From the NCBI GenBank assembly GCA_002221725.1, contig NJFT01000052.1, positions 144,308 to 208,307 of the forward strand: a stretch of DNA of 64,000 bases, in the 5' to 3' direction. This DNA is from Scedosporium boydii (taxonomy: Eukaryota; Ascomycota; Sordariomycetes; Microascales; Microascaceae). Made by a program: the position numbers and the translations under genes. The notes beneath the pieces were generated by a model. It saw only the letters and a program-made list of their open reading frames with translations. It was not told the DNA's origin and ran no database searches. Within the stretch, counting starts at the first letter, position 1, and every line of letters starts with the position of its first letter. This document shows, in pieces, positions 10,513-21,047 of the stretch.

Positions 10513-13500
10513 TTTCGCAACGAGTCCAGTCCAGCCAAGATGACGAAATATGTGTAGGTCTGTACGACGTCGGCACCTTAGGGCTCCCAGATACGAAAAA
10601 CCTTTGCTCAGGTGTGAGGAATAATTGGTTTTGAGTGTAAGTCAAGGGCCCTCGTGATGGTTGGGGAGCGCAACGATGAGCACCGTTTCACAACATGGGC
10701 GTGTCCACACGAAATTAAGGTACTTCGTATAGGTGATATCCAGACCTCAACTGGGTCGCAGTGCAAGAGAGGCTCAGTTCAAAGACACTAGGCTTGATAT
10801 CCGTATGTCGTCAATGGGCTGGAGCCGCATATGAGCGTCAGAATGAGGCGATAAGGCGACTTGGGCCCCGAACGATGCCGGCCTTCAGATATTATGCAGG
10901 GGTTTGTGAATTGGGGGATGCTACCGAAGCAGATCTGCAAAAGTCTTGTGGGAGAGCCTTGAGATGAGATCTTGATCTCCAGGCAAGGCCAGTTGGTATC
11001 GACAAGGCGGTCCCGTCGTCAAGAGATGGAGGATGACGGCCACTTCGTTTCCTTGTGAGCTCCAAAATGCTTTTTTTCTAGAGGAGCGAGTGAGAAGCGA
11101 GTATTGGCTTGGTGAATGGTGATGTGGGTTAAGATGATGCAAAGTTGTTCCGTCTCATGCGGCTCTGAGGTGGAAGATTTTTTTTTTTCGTTTCGCAAGG
11201 TTCCAGTATTCAGACGCTGACCAGGCCTGACACAGGCTGGTGTGGGGCGACTGGTTTATTCCTTTATTCCCAACCACAAGCCTGAAATTCGAATTTTACG
11301 AACTCAGCTCAAGGGACAAAGAACAAAATATTACATCAATATCATTGATAAGTAGTAAGTACAATTGTAGTAAAGACGAGTGGACAATGTCGCAATTGTA
11401 GTCGAAATATCTTGATTCGACCGAAATGCCAAAATGAGTGTACGAAGATTACATACTCAATGTACCAAGATACAAAATATTTGAAAGGAGGGAGCAGGGG
11501 AACAGAACTTGCCATCAATTATCAAGCATTTCAATCTCCTCATGTCAAATCGCAGACCATCTTCATCACGAATTGGGGAGCCATTCGAGCGCGATCAAAT
11601 GTGTCACAGAACACGGGGCCTACGGATACACGAATTGCGGGTGCGGGTGCAGGTGCAGGTGCTGTCATTGACCTCACTGACCGTTTCTGCATCAGCTGTT
11701 CCCTGCAACTGCAACGCCTGGATCATTTCAACACAGAGTACGAAGTACTCGATGGATCGCTCGCGAACAGGTCACCGGCCCAGTAATCATATCAACACCA
11801 CCCCCTGCATCGGCACTGCGGAGCAAATGAACGCTGGCAACCCACCTTCAGCGTCGCCATGAAGCAGCCGCTGACTCGGTGCATTCGCCGACTCCCGCAT
11901 CCCGCAGCATTCAATTTCCCACGCGTGCCGACTCGGATCATTGATCCATCCCGGCACAGACTCCGTCTCTCGGACGTCACAGAATGGATTGGGCAATGCC
12001 AACTGGTCTTGGTTCTGGCACTTCACCCACTACACCTGTTAATGCCAAGGCCTATGTCCATTGTCCGCACGAAGCCACAACGCAGCATTCAGCAACCACC
12101 TGATGCCTTTTCAGCCCATCTTGTGCGACGATGGAGTCGGACCTGCTCCTAGTGCATGGCCTGGCCTGGCCTCGCCCTGCAACACAAGTTGACCAACCCC
12201 ATAGCCAATATTCGGCCAAGCCTCCATCTCCAACACGCCGCCTGTCATTACGCCAACGGTAACGAGTCAATCTCTTGCAGCTGCCGACGACTCCTCTCTG
12301 TCGCATGCAGAGCGCATTTGATCCTTGTTAGTGTGTCCACTCAGAGGATGGATGCCACAGTCAGTGTTTCTCTCCTTCCTTTCCCCTTTCTGGGGGGGAG
12401 CATAATTCTCTATGTGCCGATCTTATATTTTTTCCCTCTCCCTTTTCTCGCGCCATCTTGCTGTTCTCTAGTCTGAACCGTGGCTGTTCCTTTAAACCTC
12501 TGACATTATTCTGTGAAACGATTCGTCTCCCGGCCACAACTCGCATTTTATACCAATGTCTCGCTTCACGAGGGTAATGCTAAATCTTCGTCCTACGTAC
12601 CTTACGCACCTCCGAAGCATTCATCGCATCTAGCTCCCCCTGCGTTTGAGTGCTGCAAAAACGAGGTCGTCTTTGTCCTAGCCATGCTCTTTTCCCATAT
12701 ACATACTAGTTTGAGACGAGAAGACTGCAGACGTTGCATTGATCGGCATACGCTACTGCTGGCCATCGATGCCTCAACTCCATTCTGTACCACCACAATA
12801 CATGGAGCAGAACAGTTGAGTTTTGACCGAGCTGGCTGGCCAGAGCGTCCGGCACCGGCTGGGGGGACTTTGTAACTTTGGATCCGATAGACGCCTCACC
12901 ACACTAGGAAACGCCTCCATGACCCGCTCGTTCGAGCTCTGGTCATAGTGTAATGGTAGGCATCACGCTAATAGCAACAGGAACGATGAGGTCTAAGCAT
13001 CTGGAGTTGGGGGGCGGCTTAACTCCCTCTGAGCTAGGACGATATTGTTTTCCAAAGTTGGTGATGGAGGCTCAACGAAAATAGCCTTGGCTCAATTCTT
13101 GTGTTCCTCGACCGCTACGCGTTATCTCGTCTCCGAAACAGCTTCAAGCCTCTCATCTTGATCCACTCGGCGTCCGGTGCCGGTTCGTTCATACATCGAA
13201 GATCCTCTTCATGCCAACACCCGACACGACTCGATGCTTCCCAATCTAACTGGGACCTTAATGCCAGCCACGTGTAACCCCTTTCCGATGCGACCTCCTG
13301 CATCCAAAAAATAATAGGCACTGCGCAGAAGCAGTGGAGAAGCTCGGGGCATCTACCGAGCCAGTTCGTGGCAATGGCGACGAGCAGACGACCAACCGAG
13401 CCTGCCGCCTTGAAACCTTCTCTCCCCTTCATGGTCTTTGATATTGCTAGTGCATATAGAGATCCCCATGATCGGAAAATGGTGTTGATATCAGCAATAA

Positions 13501-14512
13501 TCGATGTCCAGCCCGCTTTCCAGACGTGCAAGGACACCTTCATTGACTCCGTCTATCACTCACCCATGCCCACCCATGAGAGGGGGTGAGCGGAGTTGAG
13601 GGCAGGCAAGTTCGGGAAGTCCACGGCATTTCAAGCCTTTCTGCCAGGAATCAGGAATATTATCCTCCCTCGTCTAATCGAACCAAGGCATCGGTCTGCT
13701 AGAGCTGCTTGTTTTTTTACTTTTTGTCTTCCCATTTGGTCTAGCTGCTGGCTGAACTGGATTCGCTATTCCAATTCTACTTGAAAAAAAAAAAACAGCA
13801 AAAGAAATCTCCTTGCTTTTCCATCTTTCCCACCAACATCTTCCTAAGCCCTCTTCATGGCACTCGGTGTAATTGCTTTTCCTTGGCTCAGTCATCGTTT
13901 TCGCCATCCACCCGATGCAATTGACCCCTCCCCTCGTACTACACCATTCTTGGCCAAATGTTTCGTCTCAGCATCTCGTGAAATCTATGAGTTGCCAAGG
14001 GGGCGCCTGAACTCGGAATTTTTTTGCGCCGCGGGAGGGAGGAGATGTGATTACTTCTTCTTATATCAACACTCTCCAAGACAACCCCCATTTACACCTC
14101 CTCAATCGCTGTTTGGTAGTGGGGGTGTGTCCAATCGCTTAAGCAAGCGTCCAGTCGCATTCAAAAGCAAAAGCCCCCGAGGACTATCTCATATATACGC
14201 ATGCATTGTCTCACTACTCCGGGCCAGCTGGCATTGTCTATTCTGTCCTGTGCTTTCTCAAAGCTGAATTGACGTTTATACCACACTGTATCTGAGTACA
14301 ACATCTGCCGTTGCTGCTCTTGCTGGTGCTATTCTTTGCCTGCCATCCGTTTGACTCCTTTGAGCCCTCCAACCCCCCTTTGCTCCCTACATTTCCTCTG
14401 AGCAGTTGTTCAGAAACCCTTACTGTTCCCAACTAAGACTCCTTGACCTGTATCATTGGTACCTTTGCTCAGTTATATCTAGAGTTTCCACTCATTTGTG
14501 TGCCATCTGGTG
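10513..14512. other. Long (4 kb) intergenic region between divergent genes
   Basis: This region separates IPI3 (-) from the Ser-rich gene (+). I found no recognisable gene. It holds two TACTYCGTA-type motifs (10721-10729 and 11739-11747), a GTGCRG hexamer repeat of nearly four units at about 11639-11662, pyrimidine-rich stretches near 12367-12393 and 13800-13850, and a 142-codon open frame with an ATG (complement 13115-13543) that shows no family signature. The size suggests a long promoter or long 5' leader for the plus-strand gene, or an unseen non-coding transcript. Confidence 0.5.
10721..11747. repeat. Two TACTTCGTA-type motifs
   Basis: Copies at 10721-10729 and 11739-11747 (the latter as GAGTACGAAGTACTC, an inverted repeat of GAGTAC around GAA). 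They belong to the window-wide TACTYCGTA set. Confidence 0.6.
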
Positions 14513-16753
14513 ATGGACATGGAATCTCCATCCTTTCCACACCCTACCCTTGAGCCTGATCCACTCTCAAGTTCAGCAATGGATGTGAAGTCCTCTTCTT
14601 CTTCTTCAATGCTCTCTCAAATTATAGAGCCTACAATATCAGGCCCTTCTGAAGCACAGCAGAATCCGGAAGGCTTAGAACCTAAGATGGGTTGCACCTT
14701 CCCCGAGTTTCTTGTGCATGACCTCGAGGCATCGACTGCAGTCTTTGCATCGAAAAATATGACGGCAGGACCTCCCACCACCACCACCTTCTCAGCTAGG
14801 ACACAGCAGGCCATGCCTCAGAAAGTGTATAGCCCTATCTCTGTTGTCGACCTAGGGCCTGGTTACCCTGATTCAGACTATCTCTCATCACCAAGTCCGG
14901 GAATTCGATACCAACCACTTCCTTTCCAGACTCGAACCCTCGACCCAATCGAGGAGCAGACGCGAGCGGTGGAACCAACAGAAAACATCGATTTCGGGGC
15001 AAACGACGACGACTGTGATTGGGATTCGACCTCGAGTGACCATTCCTCAAGCTTCCTAGAGCCACCTTCTGTCAGGGGCCGCGAAGTTTCCGTCATCACA
15101 ACCGCCACATCCCTCGCTTCGGGTAGACTATCAAGAGCCTCTTCCCATAAGCCCGCCAATGTGGAACAAAACGCCGAAATGAGCTGGATTGACGTGGATT
15201 CGGACTCGGATGACCCCGAGCTGAGGGAAGACGAAAACCGGGCCAGTTCAATTTCACCCTCTGCAAACCGACTGCCTGTCTGGCCAGAGGCCGATAACCT
15301 CACTAACCCATTTGCAACCCCGGTTCCAAGTGTGGAGAAGGATAATCTAGTCGAAACACGACAAACACCTCCCCACTGTGTCCCCAATACAGAGGATCGT
15401 ATGCCTCTCTACTCTAGCAGAGTCGCGAAACGCCTTGTGGCGCGGCGACGTCGAGGCGTTAGGATGGTCTCGGATTCGCATCGCTTGGCTCGCTATTCTA
15501 GAAACCTCTCCGTTGTGGACCAGGAATTTGTTCCAGGAGAAACTGAGATGCCGGCACTGGTGCCTTTCGATTCAGTTATAAATCTTCGAGCCACGGAGAG
15601 CTTTCGCGCGAATTCCACCTCTTTGTGTGAAGAAGTCCAGCAACGCGGTGATCTTGATAGGCACCAGTCTCCCTTTTCGGATGGTAGGGACGGGGGATAT
15701 CAGACGGGTGCATACGTCTCCGAGGCTACAACTAAAGATGCTCCAAACCATCGTGCATCACCACAGCCACCCACGAAAGGCCCCCTCGTCATTAATGTGC
15801 AGACTTGGCTCGAATCATCGGTTGGCCTAATGGCAAGCGGCAAGGGAGACGACGAGTCGACGCCAGGAATCCCCCTACCTCCCGACGTTGTCGACAATGT
15901 TCGCGTCTCCATAACCTGCTTCCCTGATACCATGCTTTTAACGTCGAGCTTGTCCATTGACACAATCCGGACGTATTCGCGAAAAGTCAAGGCACCGATG
16001 CTCGACTTGGCAAAAGAGAGTTCTTCCAGTAGCACCATCCAGTCTCCACGGCGGTGGGGATTTGGTCGCATTCGATCTTCCAAGCGCAACAATGGATCTA
16101 CATCGGTCGCGGGTCAAGATCTCGCGAGTGACACCTTGTCTATCGATGACAAGGCCTCTATCAACAACTCGGAATCCGGCCTCAAGGCACCTTGGGCACC
16201 GTTCAGGACCATCTTTGGTTCCGGATCCGACTACCTCTGCGATGCTCTCTACGCTCACCTCGTCGTATACAACTACATTGTGAGCCTCTATCCGAAGCCG
16301 CCTGTACCCGTCGCTAGTCCCACACGACCGCCGTCTCTACGGAAGCCCAAAGACGACTGCTCCGATATCCCCCAGAAAGCGGCCGCCTTCCTCGGCATCA
16401 CGACCACGGAGGAGAGCCGTCCTGATACGCCGACCCCTTCTCCGTCTCGGCCCGGAACGGCCTCGTCGTCCTCCCGAAATAAGCTCAAGTCTAAGAAAGC
16501 AATCCTGCGAGTACCGTCTCTACTCTCCATCAAGCCGCCTCCTAGCGTGCGTACCGCCCGAATGGAAAAGGCCGAGAATGCCATGAGGGATCTTCTTACG
16601 GGTCTGGCGAGGTGTATCATCAGATTAGTATACACTCTTAGGGAAGGCAGGGATGAAGTTGTTGGGGAGGATGAGGATGGGGAAGTGCATGCGGATCTGT
16701 TTCTTGTGAGGGCGCTGTGTGAGATTGTTAGGGCGAGTGAGGAGGGTCAATGA
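14513..16753 (+). CDS. Uncharacterised Ser-rich fungal protein, 746 aa
   Basis: A single uninterrupted frame of 747 codons from the first in-frame ATG (14513; two alternatives, 14519 and later, are close by) to TGA. The first 400 residues are Ser/Pro/Asp-rich and look disordered, with an acidic WIDVDSDSDD stretch and a basic KRLVARRRRG patch. Two more ordered pieces stand near the C-terminus: an aromatic segment around SDYLCDALYAHLVVYNYIVS and a helix ending in LARCIIRLVYTLREG. A Ser/Pro/Thr linker separates them. No catalytic motif, signal peptide or membrane segment is clear. I do not recognise the family; the length of the open frame and its good codon texture argue that it is a real gene. 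Confidence 0.8.
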   Translation: MDMESPSFPHPTLEPDPLSSSAMDVKSSSSSSMLSQIIEPTISGPSEAQQNPEGLEPKMGCTFPEFLVHDLEASTAVFASKNMTAGPPTTTTFSARTQQAMPQKVYSPISVVDLGPGYPDSDYLSSPSPGIRYQPLPFQTRTLDPIEEQTRAVEPTENIDFGANDDDCDWDSTSSDHSSSFLEPPSVRGREVSVITTATSLASGRLSRASSHKPANVEQNAEMSWIDVDSDSDDPELREDENRASSISPSANRLPVWPEADNLTNPFATPVPSVEKDNLVETRQTPPHCVPNTEDRMPLYSSRVAKRLVARRRRGVRMVSDSHRLARYSRNLSVVDQEFVPGETEMPALVPFDSVINLRATESFRANSTSLCEEVQQRGDLDRHQSPFSDGRDGGYQTGAYVSEATTKDAPNHRASPQPPTKGPLVINVQTWLESSVGLMASGKGDDESTPGIPLPPDVVDNVRVSITCFPDTMLLTSSLSIDTIRTYSRKVKAPMLDLAKESSSSSTIQSPRRWGFGRIRSSKRNNGSTSVAGQDLASDTLSIDDKASINNSESGLKAPWAPFRTIFGSGSDYLCDALYAHLVVYNYIVSLYPKPPVPVASPTRPPSLRKPKDDCSDIPQKAAAFLGITTTEESRPDTPTPSPSRPGTASSSSRNKLKSKKAILRVPSLLSIKPPPSVRTARMEKAENAMRDLLTGLARCIIRLVYTLREGRDEVVGEDEDGEVHADLFLVRALCEIVRASEEGQ

Positions 16754-17002
16754 TTTCATGATTTTGGAGGTGTAAGATTAGAGGGTAGAAAATGAAAAGC
16801 ATGAATGACTGAATGCTCTACTGTCTGGGTGCCTTGCTACTCTGTAACACCTTCTTATGCTCCGTACTGTATCATTTGGCAGAATTTCATGCCTCTCTTG
16901 TCGAAACCTAGCTAATAAGTCTATTTGCGTCTCCAACCAACTCACCACATCTCCACGGATCACAAAAACAAAAATTAGAACACCCATGGACGCAAAAACC
17001 AG
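16754..17002. other. Short convergent intergenic region
   Basis: About 250 bases of two facing 3' UTRs between the Ser-rich gene (+) and the membrane-protein gene (-). Nothing else seen. Confidence 0.5.
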
Positions 17003-18738
17003 TCAGACGAATCTCTTCGGAATTGTGTCGCCCAACCAACGTCTGGCAGAGGGAATAATCCTGTCCTTGTCTTTGATGATGACGCCTAGCCTTAGCCTTG
17101 AAGAACCAAGCATGTATGAGGAGAGAAACCAACTTACAATACCAGATTATCAATGGACACATGCCGCGCAAGAACCCAATCCCAATCGGTATCACGGACG
17201 CGAGAGCAAACACCTGTCCAAGACTCCAAGAGCTTTTATTGCCCGAGTTCGCATAGTCCAATAGCTGTCTCCGATAATGGTTGTAACGATAGAAGATGAT
17301 CCAAGTCCAAACGCCGACAACGACGACGTCGAACAGCCCCAAAACCAAAGTCCAGGTCCGGTATTTCGGGTCTACACGTACCATTTCGTCCAAGACTGAA
17401 ATTTCCCTAGCGAAGGTAAGCCGCGGCGCCCGCGCTACCGTCCGGCGTTGGCGGATCCGACGCTTGGTGAGCTCTGCGCCGAGACATGAAATGAATGGCC
17501 TCAGGACACACCAAATGACGAGGACGAATACTACCACGGCGAGTCATATTTCGTCACTTTTGTAACTAAAACCGCAGATGTCGTCCCAGAAATCCTCGAA
17601 TCTAAACGGAACGAGAAAGCTGAGCGAGGGGTCGGTCGTATCCACAGCATACCGGTAAATGAGGGATATAATGATCAAGGAAAATAAGAATAATACTCCG
17701 GGGAGGGGCGAAAGGCCGATGAGTAGTAATGTGAACCCGTTCTTGACATTTCTATCCGTGGGCAAGTCGGAACCTCCAACGAGTCTATACATATCAACGC
17801 AGTCAAGCAACATCCCGATTCTGTAAAGCCAGAAGGCCAGACTCATGATGTAGGCCAGAACCCACCCCGCCACGCGAAAGTCTTTGTACTGCATGCCATC
17901 TCCTCGGGAAATCAATTCGGCTAGAATGGAGAAGGGTAGGGCGATGGTGAAGATTCCTACGGAGTCGGAGAATCCGTCGAAGGACTGCCTGACAGAGGTG
18001 TTCAGGTGTTCTCGCAAGGATGGCTTCAAGAGTGTGGGCTGGGGCTTGAAGATTCTCCCAGTATATACTTGGCCTGTCTCGAAGAGGGCAAAGAGTACGA
18101 ACATGCTCGCAACAACCCCTTGGATTATATAGGCCGCGTATATCTATATCCTAATTTTAGCGAAAGTAATCCTTTTCAGCAAGAAGAGGAGGAGGAAGGG
18201 GAGGGGGAAATAGAAGCCATTGAAACCCGAAACCAAATGGCGAACTTACACCAGGTCCATTCAAATCACTCAGTCGTTCCCATTCAAACCCGCCACCGGA
18301 ACAAACTTGTTCAGAGCAAAGCCGACCAGGGGTATCAACCACGATGTTGAAATAAGTCAGGTTCAGCCTGACCTCGAGCCTTTTCCTAAAGTCCCCTACG
18401 TCGAGCCATGACTGGACCTCTTGAGAGTAGTTTAGTCGGAGCTGAAGTTCCCACTCTAAGATCTGGCCGTAGCTAGGCACGTTCTGTGTATTGGGGGGTA
18501 ACGCAGCTCTGAAGTACTTTTCAACGATGTCCGTGCTGATAGTTCGAGGGACCCAGTGGGTGATGTTGACGTATCCATCGGGCGGTTTTACTAGTGTCGC
18601 GTCGGGCTCTGCAAGCGTCTCAAACCAAGTACTATAAAAGTCAGCGACGAGACTGCAGTCTGAAGCGAAATCGAGGGATTCGATCGACGGTGGTGTCCAG
18701 TCCGTGGGACCCTTGCTCATGGGGCCGGCCAACGACAT
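17003..18738 (-). CDS. Multi-pass membrane protein with N-terminal glycosylatable domain; in-frame TGA or 42-nt intron
   Basis: Four exons fit: complement of 18250-18738, 17573-18143, 17138-17530 and 17003-17085, for 511 aa. The first 163 residues form a hydrophilic domain with four Cys and several N-glycosylation sequons (NIT, NYS, NLT), probably on the outer face. About seven membrane segments follow (for example VASMFVLFALFE, VLAYIMSLAFWLYRIG, LFLFSLIIISLIY and LGLFDVVVVGVWTWIIF). The protein ends in a short basic tail (ARRWLGDTIPKRFV). The first and last introns have good GTAAGT donors. The middle one is doubtful: 42 nt, donor GTTTTA, and a multiple of three, so its only effect is to remove 14 codons that include a TGA (17544-17546). 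A nonsense mutation is an equal possibility. The family is not recognised; fungal-specific membrane protein is all I can say. Confidence 0.65.
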
Positions 18739-19548
18739 TTTCGCCGAATAGGACGGTGATGGTGTTGTTAAATGCTCTATGAAGATGCTATGAGATAAGG
18801 GAAAGAAGAAGGAAAGGAATTTTTATCTAAAGTCTTGCACAAACCTGGAAGCATCTGTCTTTGAATTCAGCTCCCCCAAGACGCGCAGCCTCGTCTGTTT
18901 CAGGGAAACTCCCGGCGCTTGCTCAGCCCTCTCAGCTCCCAAGTCCGTGATGCATCGGGCCAACCAGGATCTCGAGATTCGACGCCATGCAGATGTTGCC
19001 AAGGACTCCGGCGGGAATTTGTCAAAAAAAAAAAAAAACGACAGAACCCATTCTTCTGGACATCAGGCTCGGAGCTTAGTGGAAGAGCTTCCCAGACTTC
19101 CTAAATCCAAAGCAACCCGCCAGCCACGACACCGAGGCCACTCGCCAAAGTGGAGTACCAGATCCTTCACAGGCATCTCAGTCGGCCCAGAGTTTCTGGA
19201 GACTTGCGGAGCAAGGTTACCCGGGCGAGCGATAGATTCTCTCTGGTTGGGACCTGGATGCATCGGAGGTGATATTCGTGTAGAAGAAATCTACGAAGTA
19301 GAGCGTTCAACGCGAGCCAATCAAAGATTCCAATGCTGATGATGTCACACGACTTCGAGATGCAGATCCTCATCTTTGATTCTTGACTGTTGCATTGCGT
19401 TCAGAAGAATTAGCCTTCCAAGTATCAACGATAACAAGAAACACACCGATTTTTGACAGCAGCTCGGACTGATTTTACTCTGGTATCTACCCTCATTCAA
19501 TCTCTTGCCCTTTACACATTACTGCACACATCGAGACAACGGACATCA
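18739..19548. other. Intergenic, divergent promoters
   Basis: About 0.8 kb between the membrane-protein gene (-) and the isoprenylcysteine methyltransferase (+). It includes a 14-A run (19024-19037). The frame upstream of the methyltransferase ATG is open for about 30 codons without an ATG, so a 5' exon there cannot be excluded. Confidence 0.45.
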
Positions 19549-20274
19549 ATGCCTCTCTCCACCTCCCTCTCTCAAACCTCACTGGCTGCGACGATCCTCG
19601 CATCTACCATCGGAACCTACATCGCCCTCTCCCCTCCCAACCCCAATCCAGACACCCACGCCTCCTCCACCCCCGACACCATCCACCGCCTCAACCTCGC
19701 CAGCCAACAGACAACCAATGTCGCCATCCTTCCCCTAGCTCTCCTCTCTCTGCACAGCTCCACCCTCACCTACTTCCACCCGCGCATCCCTCCCTTCCTC
19801 CTCCGCCACGGCGCCGAAAATGCCCTCAACGGCGACCTCATCACATGGTCGGCCACCACAGCCATCCCGCTCGCGCTCATCCTCACCGCCGGCATCCCCC
19901 TCCGCCTAGTTTCGTACGCTTCGCTCGGGAAGAACTTTACTTTCGCGCTCGCCACGCCCGACCGCTTGAACAGGACGGGCATCTACCGCTACGTGCAGCA
20001 TCCTAGCTATACGGGGATGGTCGTGCTCGTTCTTTCGAACACGGCGCTTCTGTGTCGCATTGACGGCGTGTTCAGTTGCTGGGTTCCGCCCAAATGGTAT
20101 CCGCTCGTCCGGCGGTTCTTCTGGTCGGCTCTTCCCGTCGCGGTGGGCGTGTTCCTCTTTGGCGTGTGGACTCGGGTAAGACAGGAGGAGCGGATGTTAA
20201 GGGCTGAATTTGGGGTGGAATGGGAGGAGTGGCATTCCAAGACCCCTCGGTTTGTACCGTGGAAGTTCTATTAA
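19549..20274 (+). CDS. Isoprenylcysteine carboxyl methyltransferase-like protein (ICMT/Ste14 type)
   Basis: A single-exon frame of 241 aa from the first ATG. ICMT enzymes methylate the C-terminal prenylcysteine of CaaX proteins at the ER membrane, using S-adenosylmethionine. The C-terminal half shows the family core: LGKNFTF, then TGIYRYVQHPSYTG (the conserved R-x-x-x-HP-x-Y-x-G binding motif), then RVRQEERMLRAEFG with the paired Glu residues and a final EWHSKTPRFVPW. Several hydrophobic segments precede and lie between these motifs. The N-terminal part is variable and Pro/Thr-rich. It could be the true Ste14 orthologue or one of the fungal ICMT-like paralogues; the sequence alone does not separate these. 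A SINE begins about 40 bases after the stop. Confidence 0.85.
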   Translation: MPLSTSLSQTSLAATILASTIGTYIALSPPNPNPDTHASSTPDTIHRLNLASQQTTNVAILPLALLSLHSSTLTYFHPRIPPFLLRHGAENALNGDLITWSATTAIPLALILTAGIPLRLVSYASLGKNFTFALATPDRLNRTGIYRYVQHPSYTGMVVLVLSNTALLCRIDGVFSCWVPPKWYPLVRRFFWSALPVAVGVFLFGVWTRVRQEERMLRAEFGVEWEEWHSKTPRFVPWKFY

Positions 20275-20310
20275 GACGGAGTTATCTCTACATCTTGAAG
20301 TCTCCAAAAG

Positions 20311-20605
20311 AATTAACAAAAAATTTTTTTATTTTATTTTATATATTTTATTTAAAAGAAAAAAAAAATCTACTAGGCCCTGTGCCCCCTCCTACTCAGG
20401 GGTCGCGCCTCCCGCTTGGACCACTGGCCAGGCCAGATGGGGATCTCCATTGCGGCGGGATATTTCCTCCAAGAGTCTTGCTTTTCTCGATCCCTGGGTC
20501 CCGGTTCGCAGTGGAAAATACCCGGGTAAGGTAGGATTCGAACCCAGGCCTCCCCGTGGGGAGCGCCACTGCCTTAACACCAACTCGGCTACTGCTTCGC
20601 TGGGT
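20311..20605 (-). mobile_element. tRNA-derived SINE
   Basis: Read on the minus strand, this roughly 290-bp unit starts with a tRNA-like head. A perfect Pol III A box, TAGCCGAGTTGG, is the complement of 20580-20591, and 35 bases later a perfect B box, GGTTCGAATCC, is the complement of 20534-20544. A GC-rich body without coding capacity follows (about 20370-20530). It ends in an A/T-only tail of about 50 bases (20318-20368) with ATAAAATAAAAT-type repeats. Head, body and A-rich tail in this order are the hallmark of a tRNA-derived SINE. The head does not fold into a full functional tRNA (poor T-stem pairing). No clear target-site duplication was found, so the ends are approximate. It lies in the 3' flank of the methyltransferase gene. 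Confidence 0.75.
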
Positions 20606-21047
20606 CGTCTGGTGAAAGGGCGGGGGATTATTCTTGCTTATATCACTATTCTGGGGGCTTTTTGGTGGCGGATGAGATGTGGAAGGTGCGAGGGGCTTGT
20701 TGTGCTTGGAAGGAACGAAAAGGGAGGGAGAGTGGGAGTGTGGATGGCGTTGGTGTGGGTGACACATCGCGATCTTGAGTCGAATGGCTTTTTTTTTTCT
20801 GTTCTATCAAACGTAGAGATTATGTTTCTCTTTCTCTATGCAGAGCGGATATGGACCATCTAAACGAAAAAAAAATGTGCACCTTCAACTCCGTTCCCGT
20901 CCCCATTCCTTAACCCGTACCAGAAAGGAGAGATGCACTCAAAGGCTCTAATCCAAGACATGCGAAGAAAACCAAACAAGCAAACCAAAGGGGAGACAAC
21001 AGGTTACAAAAAGAGGAGGAAGGGTGATGTTGGTTGTAGAGGAGATT
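20606..21047. other. Intergenic, convergent
   Basis: About 440 bases between the SINE and the 3' end of the oxidase gene. Presumably 3' UTR sequence of the neighbouring genes; no gene seen. Confidence 0.45.

Noticed and set aside
12944..13040. tRNA-like start (CATAGTGTAATGGTAGGCATC, A-box-like) in the 4-kb spacer
   Set aside because: No B box (GGTTCGANTCC) at the right distance and no acceptor-stem pairing; at best a tRNA 5' fragment.
13115..13543. 142-codon open frame on the minus strand with an ATG
   Set aside because: No recognisable domain and no splice or promoter context; mentioned only as a possible transcript in the long spacer.
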